A stretch of DNA of 38,336 nt from Bacteroidales bacterium UBA3743 (GCA_002371265.1 DFGT01000002.1:108000-146335), one strand, 5' to 3'. Shown: positions 15,357 through 24,260, counted from the stretch's first letter. Translations and numbers: made by a program. Notes: generated by a model from the sequence alone, not told the origin.

Positions 15357-16181
15357 ATGGCAGTTCGCAAATTTAAGCCCACAACACCGGGGCAGAGACA
15401 CAAAGTTATTGGTGCGTTCGAGACAATTACCTCGAGCACACCAGAAAAATCTCTTGTGAAAGGCATGAGAAAGACTGGTGGACGTAACAACGTCGGTAAG
15501 ATGACAATGCGTTACATCGGTGGTGGTCACAAGAGAAAGTACAGAGTAATTGATTTTAAGAGAGAGAAAGACGGTGTGCCAGCAGTAGTAAAGACAATCG
15601 AGTACGATCCAAACCGTTCGGCTCGTATCGCACTATTGTTCTATGCTGATGGTGAGAAGCGTTACATTTTGGCTCCTGCGGGATTGCAGGTAGGTCAGAA
15701 GCTTATGTCAGGTGCTGATGCTGCGCCAGAGGTAGGTAACTCGCTTCCATTGCAGGACATTCCACTAGGTACAGTTATCCACAACTTGGAGTTGCATCCA
15801 GGACAGGGAGCTGCGCTTGTACGTTCTGCAGGTACTTTTGCTCAGTTAACATCTCGTGAAGGTAAGTATGCAATTGTAAAATTGCCTTCAGGAGAGCTTC
15901 GCAAGATTTTGTGTGCTTGCAAGGCTACAATTGGTACAGTAGGTAACTCAGACCACTCACTTGAGAGATCAGGTAAGGCAGGTCGTTCACGTTGGTTGGG
16001 ACGTCGTCCTCGCACTCGTGCTGTATGTATGAACCCAGTAGATCACCCAATGGGTGGTGGAGAAGGTCGTCAGTCGGGTGGACATCCTAGATCAAGAAAG
16101 GGTCTTTTGGCTAAGGGTTACAAGACACGTTCACCAAAGAAGGCTTCTGATAAGTACATAATTGAAAGAAGAAAGAAATAA
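15357..16181 (+). CDS. rplB: 50S ribosomal protein L2
   Basis: A 274-residue 23S-binding protein required for subunit joining and peptidyl transfer. Signatures include KPTTPGQRHK near the N-terminus and NPVDHPMGGGEG, which contains the universally conserved histidine. The basic C-terminus is of normal length. Confidence 0.97.
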   Translation: MAVRKFKPTTPGQRHKVIGAFETITSSTPEKSLVKGMRKTGGRNNVGKMTMRYIGGGHKRKYRVIDFKREKDGVPAVVKTIEYDPNRSARIALLFYADGEKRYILAPAGLQVGQKLMSGADAAPEVGNSLPLQDIPLGTVIHNLELHPGQGAALVRSAGTFAQLTSREGKYAIVKLPSGELRKILCACKATIGTVGNSDHSLERSGKAGRSRWLGRRPRTRAVCMNPVDHPMGGGEGRQSGGHPRSRKGLLAKGYKTRSPKKASDKYIIERRKK

Positions 16182-16199
16182 TTGAAATAAAGTATTTTT

Positions 16200-16469
16200 A
16201 TGAGTCGTTCATTAAAAAAAGGTCCATATATCAACCTTAAGCTTGAGAAGAAGGTTCTTGCCATGAACGAAAGTGGCAAGAAGTCTGTAGTCAAGACATG
16301 GGCTAGAGCTTCAATGATATCTCCGGATTTCGTCGGACATACTATTGCAGTTCACAACGGAAATAAGTTTATTCCGGTATTTGTCACAGAGAATATGGTA
16401 GGACACAAACTTGGCGAATTCTCTTTGACGCGTAACTTTAGAGGTCACGGTGGTAACAAGAAGAAGTAA
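16200..16469 (+). CDS. rpsS: 30S ribosomal protein S19
   Basis: An 89-residue 30S-head protein that pairs with S13. It begins MSRSLKKGPYINLKL and has the GHKLGEFSLTRNFRGHGG end. The next gene follows after 36 bases. Confidence 0.96.
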   Translation: MSRSLKKGPYINLKLEKKVLAMNESGKKSVVKTWARASMISPDFVGHTIAVHNGNKFIPVFVTENMVGHKLGEFSLTRNFRGHGGNKKK

Positions 16470-16505
16470 TCAACGTGATTAAATTTAATTAAAAGTTCGA
16501 GAAAA

Positions 16506-16916
16506 ATGAGTTGTTCAAGAAAAAAAGTATCAGCTGATGCAAGAAAAGAGGCGAAGAAGTCCCTTTATTTTGCGAAGTTGAATGATGTTCCTACTTCTCC
16601 ACGTAAGATGCGTTTGGTCGCTGATATGGTACGTGGAATGGAGGCTTTCCGCGCTTTGGGTGTCCTAAGATATTCAACTAAGGAAGCTTCTATCAAGCTA
16701 GAAAAGTTATTGCGTTCTGCTATCGCAAACTGGGAGCAGAAGAATGAAACTAAGGCTGAAATGGGCCAGCTTTACGTAAGCAACATTTACGTAGATTCAG
16801 CTCGTCAGTTGAAGAGACTTCGTCCTGCACCTCAGGGAAGAGGATACAGAATCCGCAAGCGCTCTAACCATGTGACAATTTTTGTTGATGCTATTTCTAA
16901 CGATACTAACGAATAA
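16506..16916 (+). CDS. rplV: 50S ribosomal protein L22
   Basis: A 136-residue protein whose beta-hairpin lines the exit tunnel. DVPTSPRKMRLVADMVRGM and the loop RLRPAPQGRGYRIRKRSNH identify it. The N-terminus is about 25 residues longer than in E. coli, as is usual in this phylum. Confidence 0.96.
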   Translation: MSCSRKKVSADARKEAKKSLYFAKLNDVPTSPRKMRLVADMVRGMEAFRALGVLRYSTKEASIKLEKLLRSAIANWEQKNETKAEMGQLYVSNIYVDSARQLKRLRPAPQGRGYRIRKRSNHVTIFVDAISNDTNE

Positions 16917-16919
16917 AAG

Positions 16920-17651
16920 ATGGGACAGAAAGTTAATCCAATAAGCAACCGTTTAGGAATTGTAAGAGGTTGGGATTCCAATTGGTATGGTGGAAAGAAG
17001 TATGGTGATACAATCCTAGAGGATTCAAAGATCCGTAAATACTTGTCTGCTCGTCTTGCTAAGGCTAGTGTTGCTAGAATTATCATAGAGAGAACTCTTA
17101 AACTTGTTACTATTACAGTCTGCACTGCTAAACCTGGCATTATCATCGGTAAGGGTGGACAGGAAGTTGATAAGTTGAAGGAGGAGTTGAAGAAGATCAC
17201 AGACAAGGAGATCCAAATCAACATCTACGAGGTTAAGAGACCAGAGTTGGATGCAGTTATCGTAGCAAGCAACATTGCTCGTCAGGTAGAGGGTAAGATC
17301 GCTTACCGTCGTGCTGTAAAGCAGGCTATCGCTTCTACAATGCGCATCGGTGCAGAGGGTATCAAAGTGCTAGTTGCAGGCCGTTTGAATGGTGCTGAAA
17401 TGGCTCGTTCTGAGATGTACAAGGAAGGACGTACACCACTTCACACATTCCGTGCAGATATCGACTACGCACAGGCAGAGGCGCTTACTAAGGTAGGTAT
17501 TATCGGAATCAAGGTATGGATTTGCCGCGGCGAGAAGTACGGAAAGCAAGATCTTTCTCAGCAGTATGTGGCAAGCAAAGAGTCTGTACGTTCCAACAAT
17601 CCTGCTGGAAAGAAGGGCGGTTTCTCTAAGAAAAGAAAACAATCTGTTTAA
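16920..17651 (+). CDS. rpsC: 30S ribosomal protein S3
   Basis: A 243-residue mRNA-entry protein. The KH domain motif GIIIGKGGQEV is at residues 73-83. The C-terminal S3 domain carries GAEMARSEMYKEGRTPLHT. The basic tail FSKKRKQSV extends slightly past the usual end. It starts 3 bases after rplV. Confidence 0.97.
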   Translation: MGQKVNPISNRLGIVRGWDSNWYGGKKYGDTILEDSKIRKYLSARLAKASVARIIIERTLKLVTITVCTAKPGIIIGKGGQEVDKLKEELKKITDKEIQINIYEVKRPELDAVIVASNIARQVEGKIAYRRAVKQAIASTMRIGAEGIKVLVAGRLNGAEMARSEMYKEGRTPLHTFRADIDYAQAEALTKVGIIGIKVWICRGEKYGKQDLSQQYVASKESVRSNNPAGKKGGFSKKRKQSV

Positions 17652-17669
17652 GAGTTAAATTAAGGAAAG

Positions 17670-18104
17670 ATGTTACAACCTAAAAGAACTAAGTTCAGAA
17701 GACAGCAGAAAGGTCGTGCAAAAGGTATCGCACATCGTGGAGACCAATTGGCTTTTGGATCTTTTGGTATCAAGGTGCTTGGTACTAAGTGGATTACAGG
17801 ACGACAGATTGAGGCTGCACGTATTGCTGTCACAAGATATATGCAACGTCAAGGTCAGATTTGGATCAGAGTATTCCCTGACAAACCAATCACTAAGAAG
17901 CCTGCTGACGTACGTATGGGTAAAGGTAAGGGTAACCCTGAAGGATTCGTTGCTAGCGTAACTCCAGGAAGAATTCTTATCGAGGTTGAGGGTGTTCCAT
18001 TTGAAGTTGCTAAAGAGGCATTGAGATTGGGCGCTCAGAAACTTCCAGTAACTACAAAGTTTATTGTTAGACGCGACTACGATGCGCAAAATCAAAATGC
18101 TTAA
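17670..18104 (+). CDS. rplP: 50S ribosomal protein L16
   Basis: A 144-residue protein near the A-site tRNA. It begins MLQPKRTKFRRQQKGR and has KWITGRQIEAARIAVTRYMQR, IWIRVFPDKPITKKP and MGKGKGNPEGFVA. The rpmC start is 2 bases beyond its stop. Confidence 0.97.
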   Translation: MLQPKRTKFRRQQKGRAKGIAHRGDQLAFGSFGIKVLGTKWITGRQIEAARIAVTRYMQRQGQIWIRVFPDKPITKKPADVRMGKGKGNPEGFVASVTPGRILIEVEGVPFEVAKEALRLGAQKLPVTTKFIVRRDYDAQNQNA

Positions 18105-18106
18105 TC

Positions 18107-18298
18107 ATGAAAGTAGCAGATATTAAGAACATGTCAAGCAAGGAGCTTCAGGAGAAAATAGCTTCTGAGGAAAAGAGATTGAACCGCATGCGTCTTGACC
18201 ATGCGATTACTCCATTGCAGAATCCATCTCAAATAAAGTCTCTTCGTAAGGACATCGCGCGCATGAAGACTATCTTGGGTCAGGCAGAGTCTAAATAA
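18107..18298 (+). CDS. rpmC: 50S ribosomal protein L29
   Basis: A small two-helix protein of 63 residues (MKVADIKNMSSKELQEKI; NPSQIKSLRKDIARMKTIL) at the tunnel exit beside L23. Length and position are standard. Confidence 0.94.
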   Translation: MKVADIKNMSSKELQEKIASEEKRLNRMRLDHAITPLQNPSQIKSLRKDIARMKTILGQAESK

Positions 18299-18318
18299 TA
18301 ATTTTAGAGTTTGAGAAA

Positions 18319-18570
18319 ATGAGAAATTTAAGAAAAGAAAGACAAGGAGTTGTTTCAAGCAATAAGATGGACAAAACCATTACTGTTGCTATCAAGTGGA
18401 AAGAGAAACACCCTATTTACCAGAAATTCGTCAACAAGACGAAGAAATATCACGCTCACGATGAGAAGAATGAGTGTAATATTGGTGATGTTGTGAGAAT
18501 CATGGAGACTCGTCCTTTGAGTAAGACAAAGAGATGGAGATTAGTATCAATCGTAGAAAGAGCTAAGTAA
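18319..18570 (+). CDS. rpsQ: 30S ribosomal protein S17
   Basis: An 83-residue OB-fold 16S-binding protein. GVVSSNKMDKTITVAI and CNIGDVVRIMETRPLSKTKRW are the signatures. It sits 2 bases before rplN. Confidence 0.95.
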   Translation: MRNLRKERQGVVSSNKMDKTITVAIKWKEKHPIYQKFVNKTKKYHAHDEKNECNIGDVVRIMETRPLSKTKRWRLVSIVERAK

Positions 18571-18572
18571 TT

Positions 18573-18938
18573 ATGATACAGCAAGAATCAAGATTAACTA
18601 TTGCTGATAACAGCGGTGGTAAAGAGGCATTGTGTATTCGTGTACTAGGTGGCACAAAGAAAAGATATGCCACTGTAGGCGATATCATTGTAGTTACAGT
18701 GAAGAGCGTAATTCCTTCAAGCGATATGAAGAAGGGTGCCGTTTCAAAGGCTATCGTTGTTCGCACAAAGAAGGAAGTTCGTAGAGCAGATGGCTCATAC
18801 ATCAGATTTGATGACAATGCATGTGTATTGTTGAATGGTGCTGGTGAAATGAGAGCGAGCCGTATCTTCGGCCCAGTTGCAAGAGAGTTGCGTGCTTCTA
18901 ATATGAAGATTGTGTCATTGGCTCCTGAAGTTCTATAA
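18573..18938 (+). CDS. rplN: 50S ribosomal protein L14
   Basis: A 121-residue protein at the subunit interface (bridge B8). It begins MIQQESRLTIADNSGGKEA. The RFDDNACVLLN and GEMRASRIFGPVARELR motifs are intact. Confidence 0.97.
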   Translation: MIQQESRLTIADNSGGKEALCIRVLGGTKKRYATVGDIIVVTVKSVIPSSDMKKGAVSKAIVVRTKKEVRRADGSYIRFDDNACVLLNGAGEMRASRIFGPVARELRASNMKIVSLAPEVL

Positions 18939-18956
18939 TTAAAAAGTAGTAAGGTA

Positions 18957-19283
18957 ATGAGTAAGTTACATATTAAGAAGGGCGACTTAGTTTACGTTCT
19001 TGCAGGTAAGGACAAAGGTAAGACAGGAAAGGTTCTTTCTGTATTGGTAGCTGCAAACCGTGCTATCGTTGAGGGAATTAACATTGTTTCAAAGAATGTT
19101 AAGCCAAGTGCAAAGAATCCTCAGGGTGGTATCGTAAAGATGGAGGCTCCAATCCATGTTTCTAATTTGAATTTGGTAGATCCTAAGTCGGGAGATACAC
19201 CAAAGCCAACACGTATTGGTATCAAGGTGGTTGACGGCAAGAAGGTTCGTGTCGCTAAAAAGTCAGGGGAGGTTATTAAATGA
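18957..19283 (+). CDS. rplX: 50S ribosomal protein L24
   Basis: A 108-residue KOW-domain assembly initiator. The motif GDLVYVLAGKDKGKTGKVL (residues about 9-27) identifies it. The final four bases, ATGA, overlap the start of rplE. Confidence 0.96.
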   Translation: MSKLHIKKGDLVYVLAGKDKGKTGKVLSVLVAANRAIVEGINIVSKNVKPSAKNPQGGIVKMEAPIHVSNLNLVDPKSGDTPKPTRIGIKVVDGKKVRVAKKSGEVIK

Positions 19284-19822
19284 ATACAGCTAGTTTAAAG
19301 CAAGATTACAAGCAGCGTATTGTCCCTGCTTTGAAGGAGAAGTTTGGTTACTCTACAGTAATGCAGGTTCCAGTTCTTGAGAAGATTGTTATCAATCAGG
19401 GTCTAGGAGAGGCAGTTGCTGATAAGAAGGTGATTGAGATCGCAATCAACGAGTTGACTGCAATCGCAGGTCAGAAGGCTGTTCAGACACTTTCTAAGAA
19501 GGATATCGCAAACTTTAAGGTAAGAAAGAAGATGCCTATCGGAGTTCGCGTCACTCTAAGAAGAGAGAGAATGTACGAGTTCTTGGAGCGCCTAATCAAG
19601 GTTGTTCTACCTCGTATCCGTGACTTCAACGGTATCAACTCTAAGTTGGATGGTAGAGGTAACTACACTCTTGGTGTTACAGAGCAGATCATATTCCCAG
19701 AGATCAACATCGATTCAATTTCGAAGCTTATGGGTATGAACATCACATTCGTAACAACAGCTAAGACAGACGAAGAGGGTCTTGCCTTGTTAAAGGAATT
19801 TGGTTTACCATTTAAAAAATAA
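19280..19822 (+). CDS. rplE: 50S ribosomal protein L5
   Basis: A 180-residue 5S rRNA-binding protein. Signatures are VLEKIVINQGLGEAV, MPIGVRVTLRRERMYEFL, GRGNYTLGVTEQIIFPEI and the MNITFVTTAKTDEE end. Translation is likely coupled to rplX by the 4-base overlap. Confidence 0.97.
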   Translation: MNTASLKQDYKQRIVPALKEKFGYSTVMQVPVLEKIVINQGLGEAVADKKVIEIAINELTAIAGQKAVQTLSKKDIANFKVRKKMPIGVRVTLRRERMYEFLERLIKVVLPRIRDFNGINSKLDGRGNYTLGVTEQIIFPEINIDSISKLMGMNITFVTTAKTDEEGLALLKEFGLPFKK

Positions 19823-19827
19823 TTGGA

Positions 19828-20097
19828 ATGGCAAAAGAATCAATGAAAGCACGCGAGGTAAAGCGTGCTCGCCTTTGCGCGAAGTATGCTGAGAAACGTG
19901 CTCAGTTGTTGAAGGAAGGAAAATACGATGAGTTGCAGAACCTTCCAAAGAATGCTTCGCCAGTTAGATTGCACAACAGATGCAAGTTGACAGGTAGACC
20001 TAAGGGTTACATGCGTCAGTTTGGTATCTCAAGAATTCAGTTCAGAGAGATGGCATCTGCTGGTTTGATTCCAGGTGTAAAGAAAGCAAGTTGGTAA
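19828..20097 (+). CDS. rpsN: 30S ribosomal protein S14 (zinc-independent form)
   Basis: An 89-residue S14. NRCKLTGRPKGYMRQFGISR and FREMASAGLIPGVKKASW are diagnostic. The four-cysteine zinc site of the short S14 form is absent, so this is the long, metal-independent type. rpsH follows after 58 bases. Confidence 0.96.
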   Translation: MAKESMKAREVKRARLCAKYAEKRAQLLKEGKYDELQNLPKNASPVRLHNRCKLTGRPKGYMRQFGISRIQFREMASAGLIPGVKKASW

Positions 20098-20155
20098 TTA
20101 TTAATCTTTAATTTAAATATTGTCAGGCATTTGTCTTGATTAATTTAATTTTATT

Positions 20156-20551
20156 ATGACTGATCCAATAGCAGATTATTTAACGAGACTGCGCAATGCT
20201 ATCAATGCAAAGCATCGCGTGTTGGAGGTTCCGTCTTCTAATCTAAAGAAGGAGATCACAAAGATCTTGATGGACAAGGGTTACATTTTGAACTACAAGT
20301 TTGTAGAGGAAGGTGTTAACAGAACAATCAAGATCGCGTTGAAGTACGATGCGGTTAACAAGGTTAACGCCATCAAGAACTTGAAGAGAGTTTCTACTCC
20401 AGGTTTGCGTAAGTATGTTGGTTACAAGGACATGCCAAAAGTTCTTAACGGACTAGGTATTGCGATTGTATCTACATCGAAAGGTGTAATGACAGATAAG
20501 GAGGCTCGCGACCTTAAGGTAGGTGGTGAGGTATTGTGTTACGTTTATTAA
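20156..20551 (+). CDS. rpsH: 30S ribosomal protein S8
   Basis: A 131-residue 16S-binding protein of the platform. It begins MTDPIADYLTRLRNAINAKH and ends with GIAIVSTSKGVMTDKEARD. In E. coli S8 represses the spc operon at the L5 leader; no clear S8-like helix was found near rplE here. Confidence 0.97.
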   Translation: MTDPIADYLTRLRNAINAKHRVLEVPSSNLKKEITKILMDKGYILNYKFVEEGVNRTIKIALKYDAVNKVNAIKNLKRVSTPGLRKYVGYKDMPKVLNGLGIAIVSTSKGVMTDKEARDLKVGGEVLCYVY

Positions 20552-20553
20552 TT

Positions 20554-20569
20554 AGGAGGAAAGAAGATG
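20554..20569 (+). promoter_or_regulatory. Strong Shine-Dalgarno sequence before rplF
   Basis: AGGAGG (20554-20559) stands 7 bases before the rplF ATG (20567). This is an ideal ribosome binding site. The other genes in this cluster have AT-rich leaders with no comparable sequence, as is normal in Bacteroidia. Confidence 0.7.
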
Positions 20570-21121
20570 TCAAGAATAGGAAAATTGCCTATCAGCATAC
20601 CTTCAGGCGTTACTGTCTCAGTTAAGGATAACGTAGTCACAGTTAAGGGTCCTAAGGGTGAATTATCACAGTATGTAGATCCATCAATCGAGATGAAGGT
20701 TGAGGACGGACACATTACATTCGCAAGAAATTCGGAGGATGCTGAATTCCGTTCAAAGCATGGTTTGTACCGTGCACTAGTTAACAACATGGTAGTTGGT
20801 GTTTCTCAGGGTTACAAGAAGGAATTGGAGTTGGTCGGTGTAGGTTACCGTGTTTCTAACCAGGGTCAGGTTATCGAGTTCTCTCTAGGTTTTACACATG
20901 CAATTTTCTTGCAGTTGCCTGCTGAGATCAAGATCGAGACTAAGAGTGAGAAGAACCAGAATCCACTTGTTATTTTGGAGAGTTGCGACAAGCAGTTGCT
21001 AGGTCAGGTTTGTGCTAAGATTCGTTCATTCCGTAAGCCAGAGCCTTACAAGGGTAAGGGTATCAAGTTTGTTGGAGAGCAAATCAGAAGAAAGGCTGGT
21101 AAGTCTGCTGGTGCTAAGTAA
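20567..21121 (+). CDS. rplF: 50S ribosomal protein L6
   Basis: A 184-residue two-domain protein near the sarcin-ricin loop. MSRIGKLPISIPSGVTV at the start and PEPYKGKGIKFVGEQIRRKAGKS at the end are the family signatures. It is the one ribosomal gene here with a full Shine-Dalgarno sequence. Confidence 0.97.
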   Translation: MSRIGKLPISIPSGVTVSVKDNVVTVKGPKGELSQYVDPSIEMKVEDGHITFARNSEDAEFRSKHGLYRALVNNMVVGVSQGYKKELELVGVGYRVSNQGQVIEFSLGFTHAIFLQLPAEIKIETKSEKNQNPLVILESCDKQLLGQVCAKIRSFRKPEPYKGKGIKFVGEQIRRKAGKSAGAK

Positions 21122-21139
21122 TTATAAATTCATGTTGTT

Positions 21140-21484
21140 ATGACGGAAAAAAATCTAAGAAGAATCAAGATAAAGAAGAGCATCAGATCAAAGGTGTCTG
21201 GTACATCTTCAAAGCCGCGTATGACTGTCTTTAGAAGCAATAAGCAGATTTATGTTCAGGTAATCAACGACGAGACAGGTACGACTTTGGCTTCAGCGTC
21301 TTCATTGAAGATGACTGAGAAGTGTGCTAAGAAGGAGCAGGCTGCTAAAGTTGGCGAGGCTATTGCAAAGAAAGCTATCGAAGCCGGAATTTCGGAAGTG
21401 GTATTTGATAGAAACGGTTATTTGTATCACGGACGTATCAAGGAGTTGGCTGATGCAGCTCGTAATGGTGGTCTTAAATTTTAA
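21140..21484 (+). CDS. rplR: 50S ribosomal protein L18
   Basis: A 114-residue 5S rRNA-binding protein with the KPRMTVFRSNKQIYVQVI and FDRNGYLYHGRIKELADAARNGGLKF signatures. The rpsE start follows after 5 bases. Confidence 0.96.
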   Translation: MTEKNLRRIKIKKSIRSKVSGTSSKPRMTVFRSNKQIYVQVINDETGTTLASASSLKMTEKCAKKEQAAKVGEAIAKKAIEAGISEVVFDRNGYLYHGRIKELADAARNGGLKF

Positions 21485-21489
21485 TAAAC

Positions 21490-22008
21490 ATGGTAGAAAC
21501 GAAAAATGTTAAGCCTGTAAGCTCTGATGTAGAGTTGAAGGATAGACTCGTAGCTATAAACCGTGTAACTAAGGTTACCAAGGGAGGTCGTGCATTTAGT
21601 TTTGCTGCAATCGTGGTTGTAGGTAACGAGTCTGGTGTAGTAGGATATGGACTAGGTAAGGCTAGTGAGGTTACTGCTGCAATCGCTAAAGGTGTAGAGG
21701 CTGCAAAGAAGAATATTGTAAAGGTTCCTGTATTGAAGGGATCTATTCCTCACGAGCAGTCAGCTAAGTTCGGTGGTGCAGAAGTACTTTTGAGACCAGC
21801 TTCTCACGGTACAGGAGTAAAGGCAGGAGGTGCCATGCGTGCTGTATTGGAGAGCGTTGGTATTACAGACGTCTTGGCTAAGTCAAAGGGTTCGTCAAAT
21901 CCACACAACCTAGTAAAGGCTACTATTAAGGCTCTTTCTGAGTTGAGAGATCCATTCACTGTGGCTCAGAACAGAGGTGTTTCAATGGAAAAGGTATTTA
22001 AAGGTTAA
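21490..22008 (+). CDS. rpsE: 30S ribosomal protein S5
   Basis: A 172-residue fidelity protein of the 30S body. Signatures are LVAINRVTKVTKGGRAFSF, GVVGYGLGKASEVTAAIAK and the KSKGSSNPHNLVKAT helix. Confidence 0.97.
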   Translation: MVETKNVKPVSSDVELKDRLVAINRVTKVTKGGRAFSFAAIVVVGNESGVVGYGLGKASEVTAAIAKGVEAAKKNIVKVPVLKGSIPHEQSAKFGGAEVLLRPASHGTGVKAGGAMRAVLESVGITDVLAKSKGSSNPHNLVKATIKALSELRDPFTVAQNRGVSMEKVFKG

Positions 22009-22013
22009 TTCTT

Positions 22014-22190
22014 ATGGCTACAATTAAAATTAAGCAAGTTAGAAGTAAGATTGGTTGCCCAAAGAACCAGAAGGCTACTTTGGCAGCTCTAGGTCTCAAG
22101 AAACTTAATGCAGTTGTTGAGCATGAGGATAATCCTTCCATTAGAGGAATGATCGAGGCCGTTAAACAATTAGTAGTTGTTGTCGAATAA
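22014..22190 (+). CDS. rpmD: 50S ribosomal protein L30
   Basis: A short gene of 58 codons plus stop: MATIKIKQVRSKIGCPKNQK, continuing with TLAALGLKKLNAVVEHEDNP and ending QLVVVVE. It fits L30 in sequence, length and position between rpsE and rplO, with 5 and 13 bases of spacing. Confidence 0.95.
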   Translation: MATIKIKQVRSKIGCPKNQKATLAALGLKKLNAVVEHEDNPSIRGMIEAVKQLVVVVE

Positions 22191-22203
22191 AAAATTGTGT
22201 GTA

Positions 22204-22656
22204 ATGGATTTAAGTAATTTAAAACCCGCTGCAGGTTCTGTTAAGACACGCAAGAGAATTGGACGTGGTCCAGGTTCAGGTCTTGGTGGAACTTCTACAA
22301 GAGGTCATAAGGGAGCAAAGTCTCGCTCTGGTTATTCAAAGAAAATTGGTTTCGAGGGTGGTCAGATGCCTTTGCAGAGACGTCTTCCTAAGTATGGAGA
22401 AATGCATGTGTGCAATCCTAAGATCTACAAGGCTATCAACTTGTCAGATATTCAGGCATTGTGTGATGCAGCTAAGATTGATGTTGTCAACAAAGAGGCT
22501 CTATTCAACGCTGGCTTGGTAGGTAAGGCTGACAACGTTAAGATTTTGGGTAATGGAACACTTTCTGCTAAGGTTAAGGTAGAGGCAGCTGCATTCTCTA
22601 AGAGTGCTGTCGCTGCTATCGAGGCTGCAGGTGGTAGTGTTGAAATCAAGAAGTAA
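22204..22656 (+). CDS. rplO: 50S ribosomal protein L15
   Basis: A 150-residue assembly protein. The start is MDLSNLKPAAGSVKTRKRIG; an in-frame ATG 27 bases upstream overlaps rpmD and adds residues foreign to the family. GRGPGSGLGGTSTRGHKGAKSR and FEGGQMPLQRRLPKYG are the signatures. The stop overlaps the secY start by one base. Confidence 0.96.
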   Translation: MDLSNLKPAAGSVKTRKRIGRGPGSGLGGTSTRGHKGAKSRSGYSKKIGFEGGQMPLQRRLPKYGEMHVCNPKIYKAINLSDIQALCDAAKIDVVNKEALFNAGLVGKADNVKILGNGTLSAKVKVEAAAFSKSAVAAIEAAGGSVEIKK

Positions 22657-24023
22657 TGAAGGCAATTCAAACGATAAAAAACATTTGGAAAATCGAGGAT
22701 TTGAGAAATAAGATTCTTTTCACATTTCTCTTGATTCTTGTATATCGTTTTGGATCATTTATAGTTCTTCCGGGTGTAAATCCGGAAGGACTTAAACCTT
22801 TGGAGAACCAGACGAGTGAAGGTTTGATGTCTTTGCTAAACATGTTCTCTGGAGGAGCTTTCTCTAATGCTTCGATTTTTGCACTTGGAATCATGCCTTA
22901 TATCTCGGCGTCTATCGTAGTCCAATTGCTTACAATCGCTTTGCCTTACTTCCAAAAAATCCAGAAGGATGGTGAGAGCGGACGCAAAAAGATTACTCAG
23001 TTGACGAGATATTTGACTGTTTTCATATTGTTGATACAGGGTCCATCTTATCTAATTAACCTATCAATGCAGGCTCCTGACGCAGTCCCTGGTGATTTCT
23101 TCTTCAAGATTTCTTCGGTGGTTATTATGTGTGCTGGTAGTATGTTTGTGATGTGGTTGGGAGAAAGAATCACTGACAAAGGAATCGGAAATGGTATTTC
23201 AATCATTATCTTGATTGGTATCTTGGCAAGATTCCCAGATGCTATCGCTAAGGAGTTGGTTTCTGCAATTTCCGGTACATCAGGTGGTTTTATTATTCTT
23301 TTGTTGGAGTTTGTCTTCTTGTTTGTTGTCATTATGGCTTCTATCGCATTGGTTCAGGCAGTACGTCGTATTCCTGTACAGTATGCAAAACAGACAGCTG
23401 CGATGGCCGCAAAGTCAGGTTCAGCTGCTAGCAGAATCGGTGGTGTAAGACAATATATTCCTTTGAAGGTTAATGCGGCTGGAGTAATGCCAATTATCTT
23501 TGCTCAAGCGATTATGTTTATTCCTCTATCAGTTCTTCCATTTGTTGCAAGTGATGAGACAGTTCAGACAGTCCAGAACTTCATGAACTTGAATAGCTGG
23601 CAGTATAATGTTGTGTTCGCATTCTTGATTATTGTGTTCACATATTTCTACACAGCGATCACTATTCAGCCAAACCAGATGGCAGAGGATTTGAAGAGAA
23701 ATGACGGATTCATTCCAAAAGTTAAGCCTGGAGCAGATACAGCAGAGTATATTGACGACGTTATGTCGAAGATCACTCTACCTGGTGCTATATTCTTGGC
23801 AATAATTGCTGTTATGCCAGCGATTGTTTCAAGCTTGGTTGAGGTAAATCATCAGTTCGCTCAGTTCTTCGGTGGAACATCTTTGCTAATCATGGTTGGT
23901 GTAGTGCTAGATACACTACAGCAGGTAGAGGGTCATTTGTTGATGCACCACTACGATGGATTGATGGAGAATGGACCTATTAGAGGAAGAAGTGGCGTGA
24001 TGGCTACTAATAATGCTGAATAA
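22656..24023 (+). CDS. secY: Preprotein translocase subunit SecY
   Basis: A 455-residue channel subunit with ten hydrophobic helices. MPYISASIVVQLLTIALPYF, the GIGNGISIII loop and the PIQPNQMAEDLKRNDGFIPKV-like cytoplasmic loop are typical. It works with SecE/SecG and SecA to export proteins with signal peptides, including the surface proteins in this window. infA follows after 10 bases with no map gene in between. Confidence 0.97.
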   Translation: MKAIQTIKNIWKIEDLRNKILFTFLLILVYRFGSFIVLPGVNPEGLKPLENQTSEGLMSLLNMFSGGAFSNASIFALGIMPYISASIVVQLLTIALPYFQKIQKDGESGRKKITQLTRYLTVFILLIQGPSYLINLSMQAPDAVPGDFFFKISSVVIMCAGSMFVMWLGERITDKGIGNGISIIILIGILARFPDAIAKELVSAISGTSGGFIILLLEFVFLFVVIMASIALVQAVRRIPVQYAKQTAAMAAKSGSAASRIGGVRQYIPLKVNAAGVMPIIFAQAIMFIPLSVLPFVASDETVQTVQNFMNLNSWQYNVVFAFLIIVFTYFYTAITIQPNQMAEDLKRNDGFIPKVKPGADTAEYIDDVMSKITLPGAIFLAIIAVMPAIVSSLVEVNHQFAQFFGGTSLLIMVGVVLDTLQQVEGHLLMHHYDGLMENGPIRGRSGVMATNNAE

Positions 24024-24033
24024 ATAATAATTT

Positions 24034-24252
24034 ATGGCAAAACAAGCAGCTATCGAGCAAGACGGTGTGATTCTTGAAGCTTTGTCGAACGCAATGTTCA
24101 AGGTGGAGCTTGAGAATGGTCACCAGTTGACAGCTCATATCTCGGGTAAGATGAGAATGCATTACATCAAAATCTTGCCAGGAGATAAGGTAAGAGTAGA
24201 AATTTCTCCTTACGATTTATCGAAAGGAAGAATAGCGTTCAGATATAAATAA
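24034..24252 (+). CDS. infA: Translation initiation factor IF-1
   Basis: A 72-residue OB-fold protein (EGVILEALSNAMF-type start; GKMRMHYIKILPGDKVRVEISPYDLSKGRI). It blocks the A site during initiation. Length is standard. Confidence 0.96.
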   Translation: MAKQAAIEQDGVILEALSNAMFKVELENGHQLTAHISGKMRMHYIKILPGDKVRVEISPYDLSKGRIAFRYK

Positions 24253-24260
24253 AAAAACAA

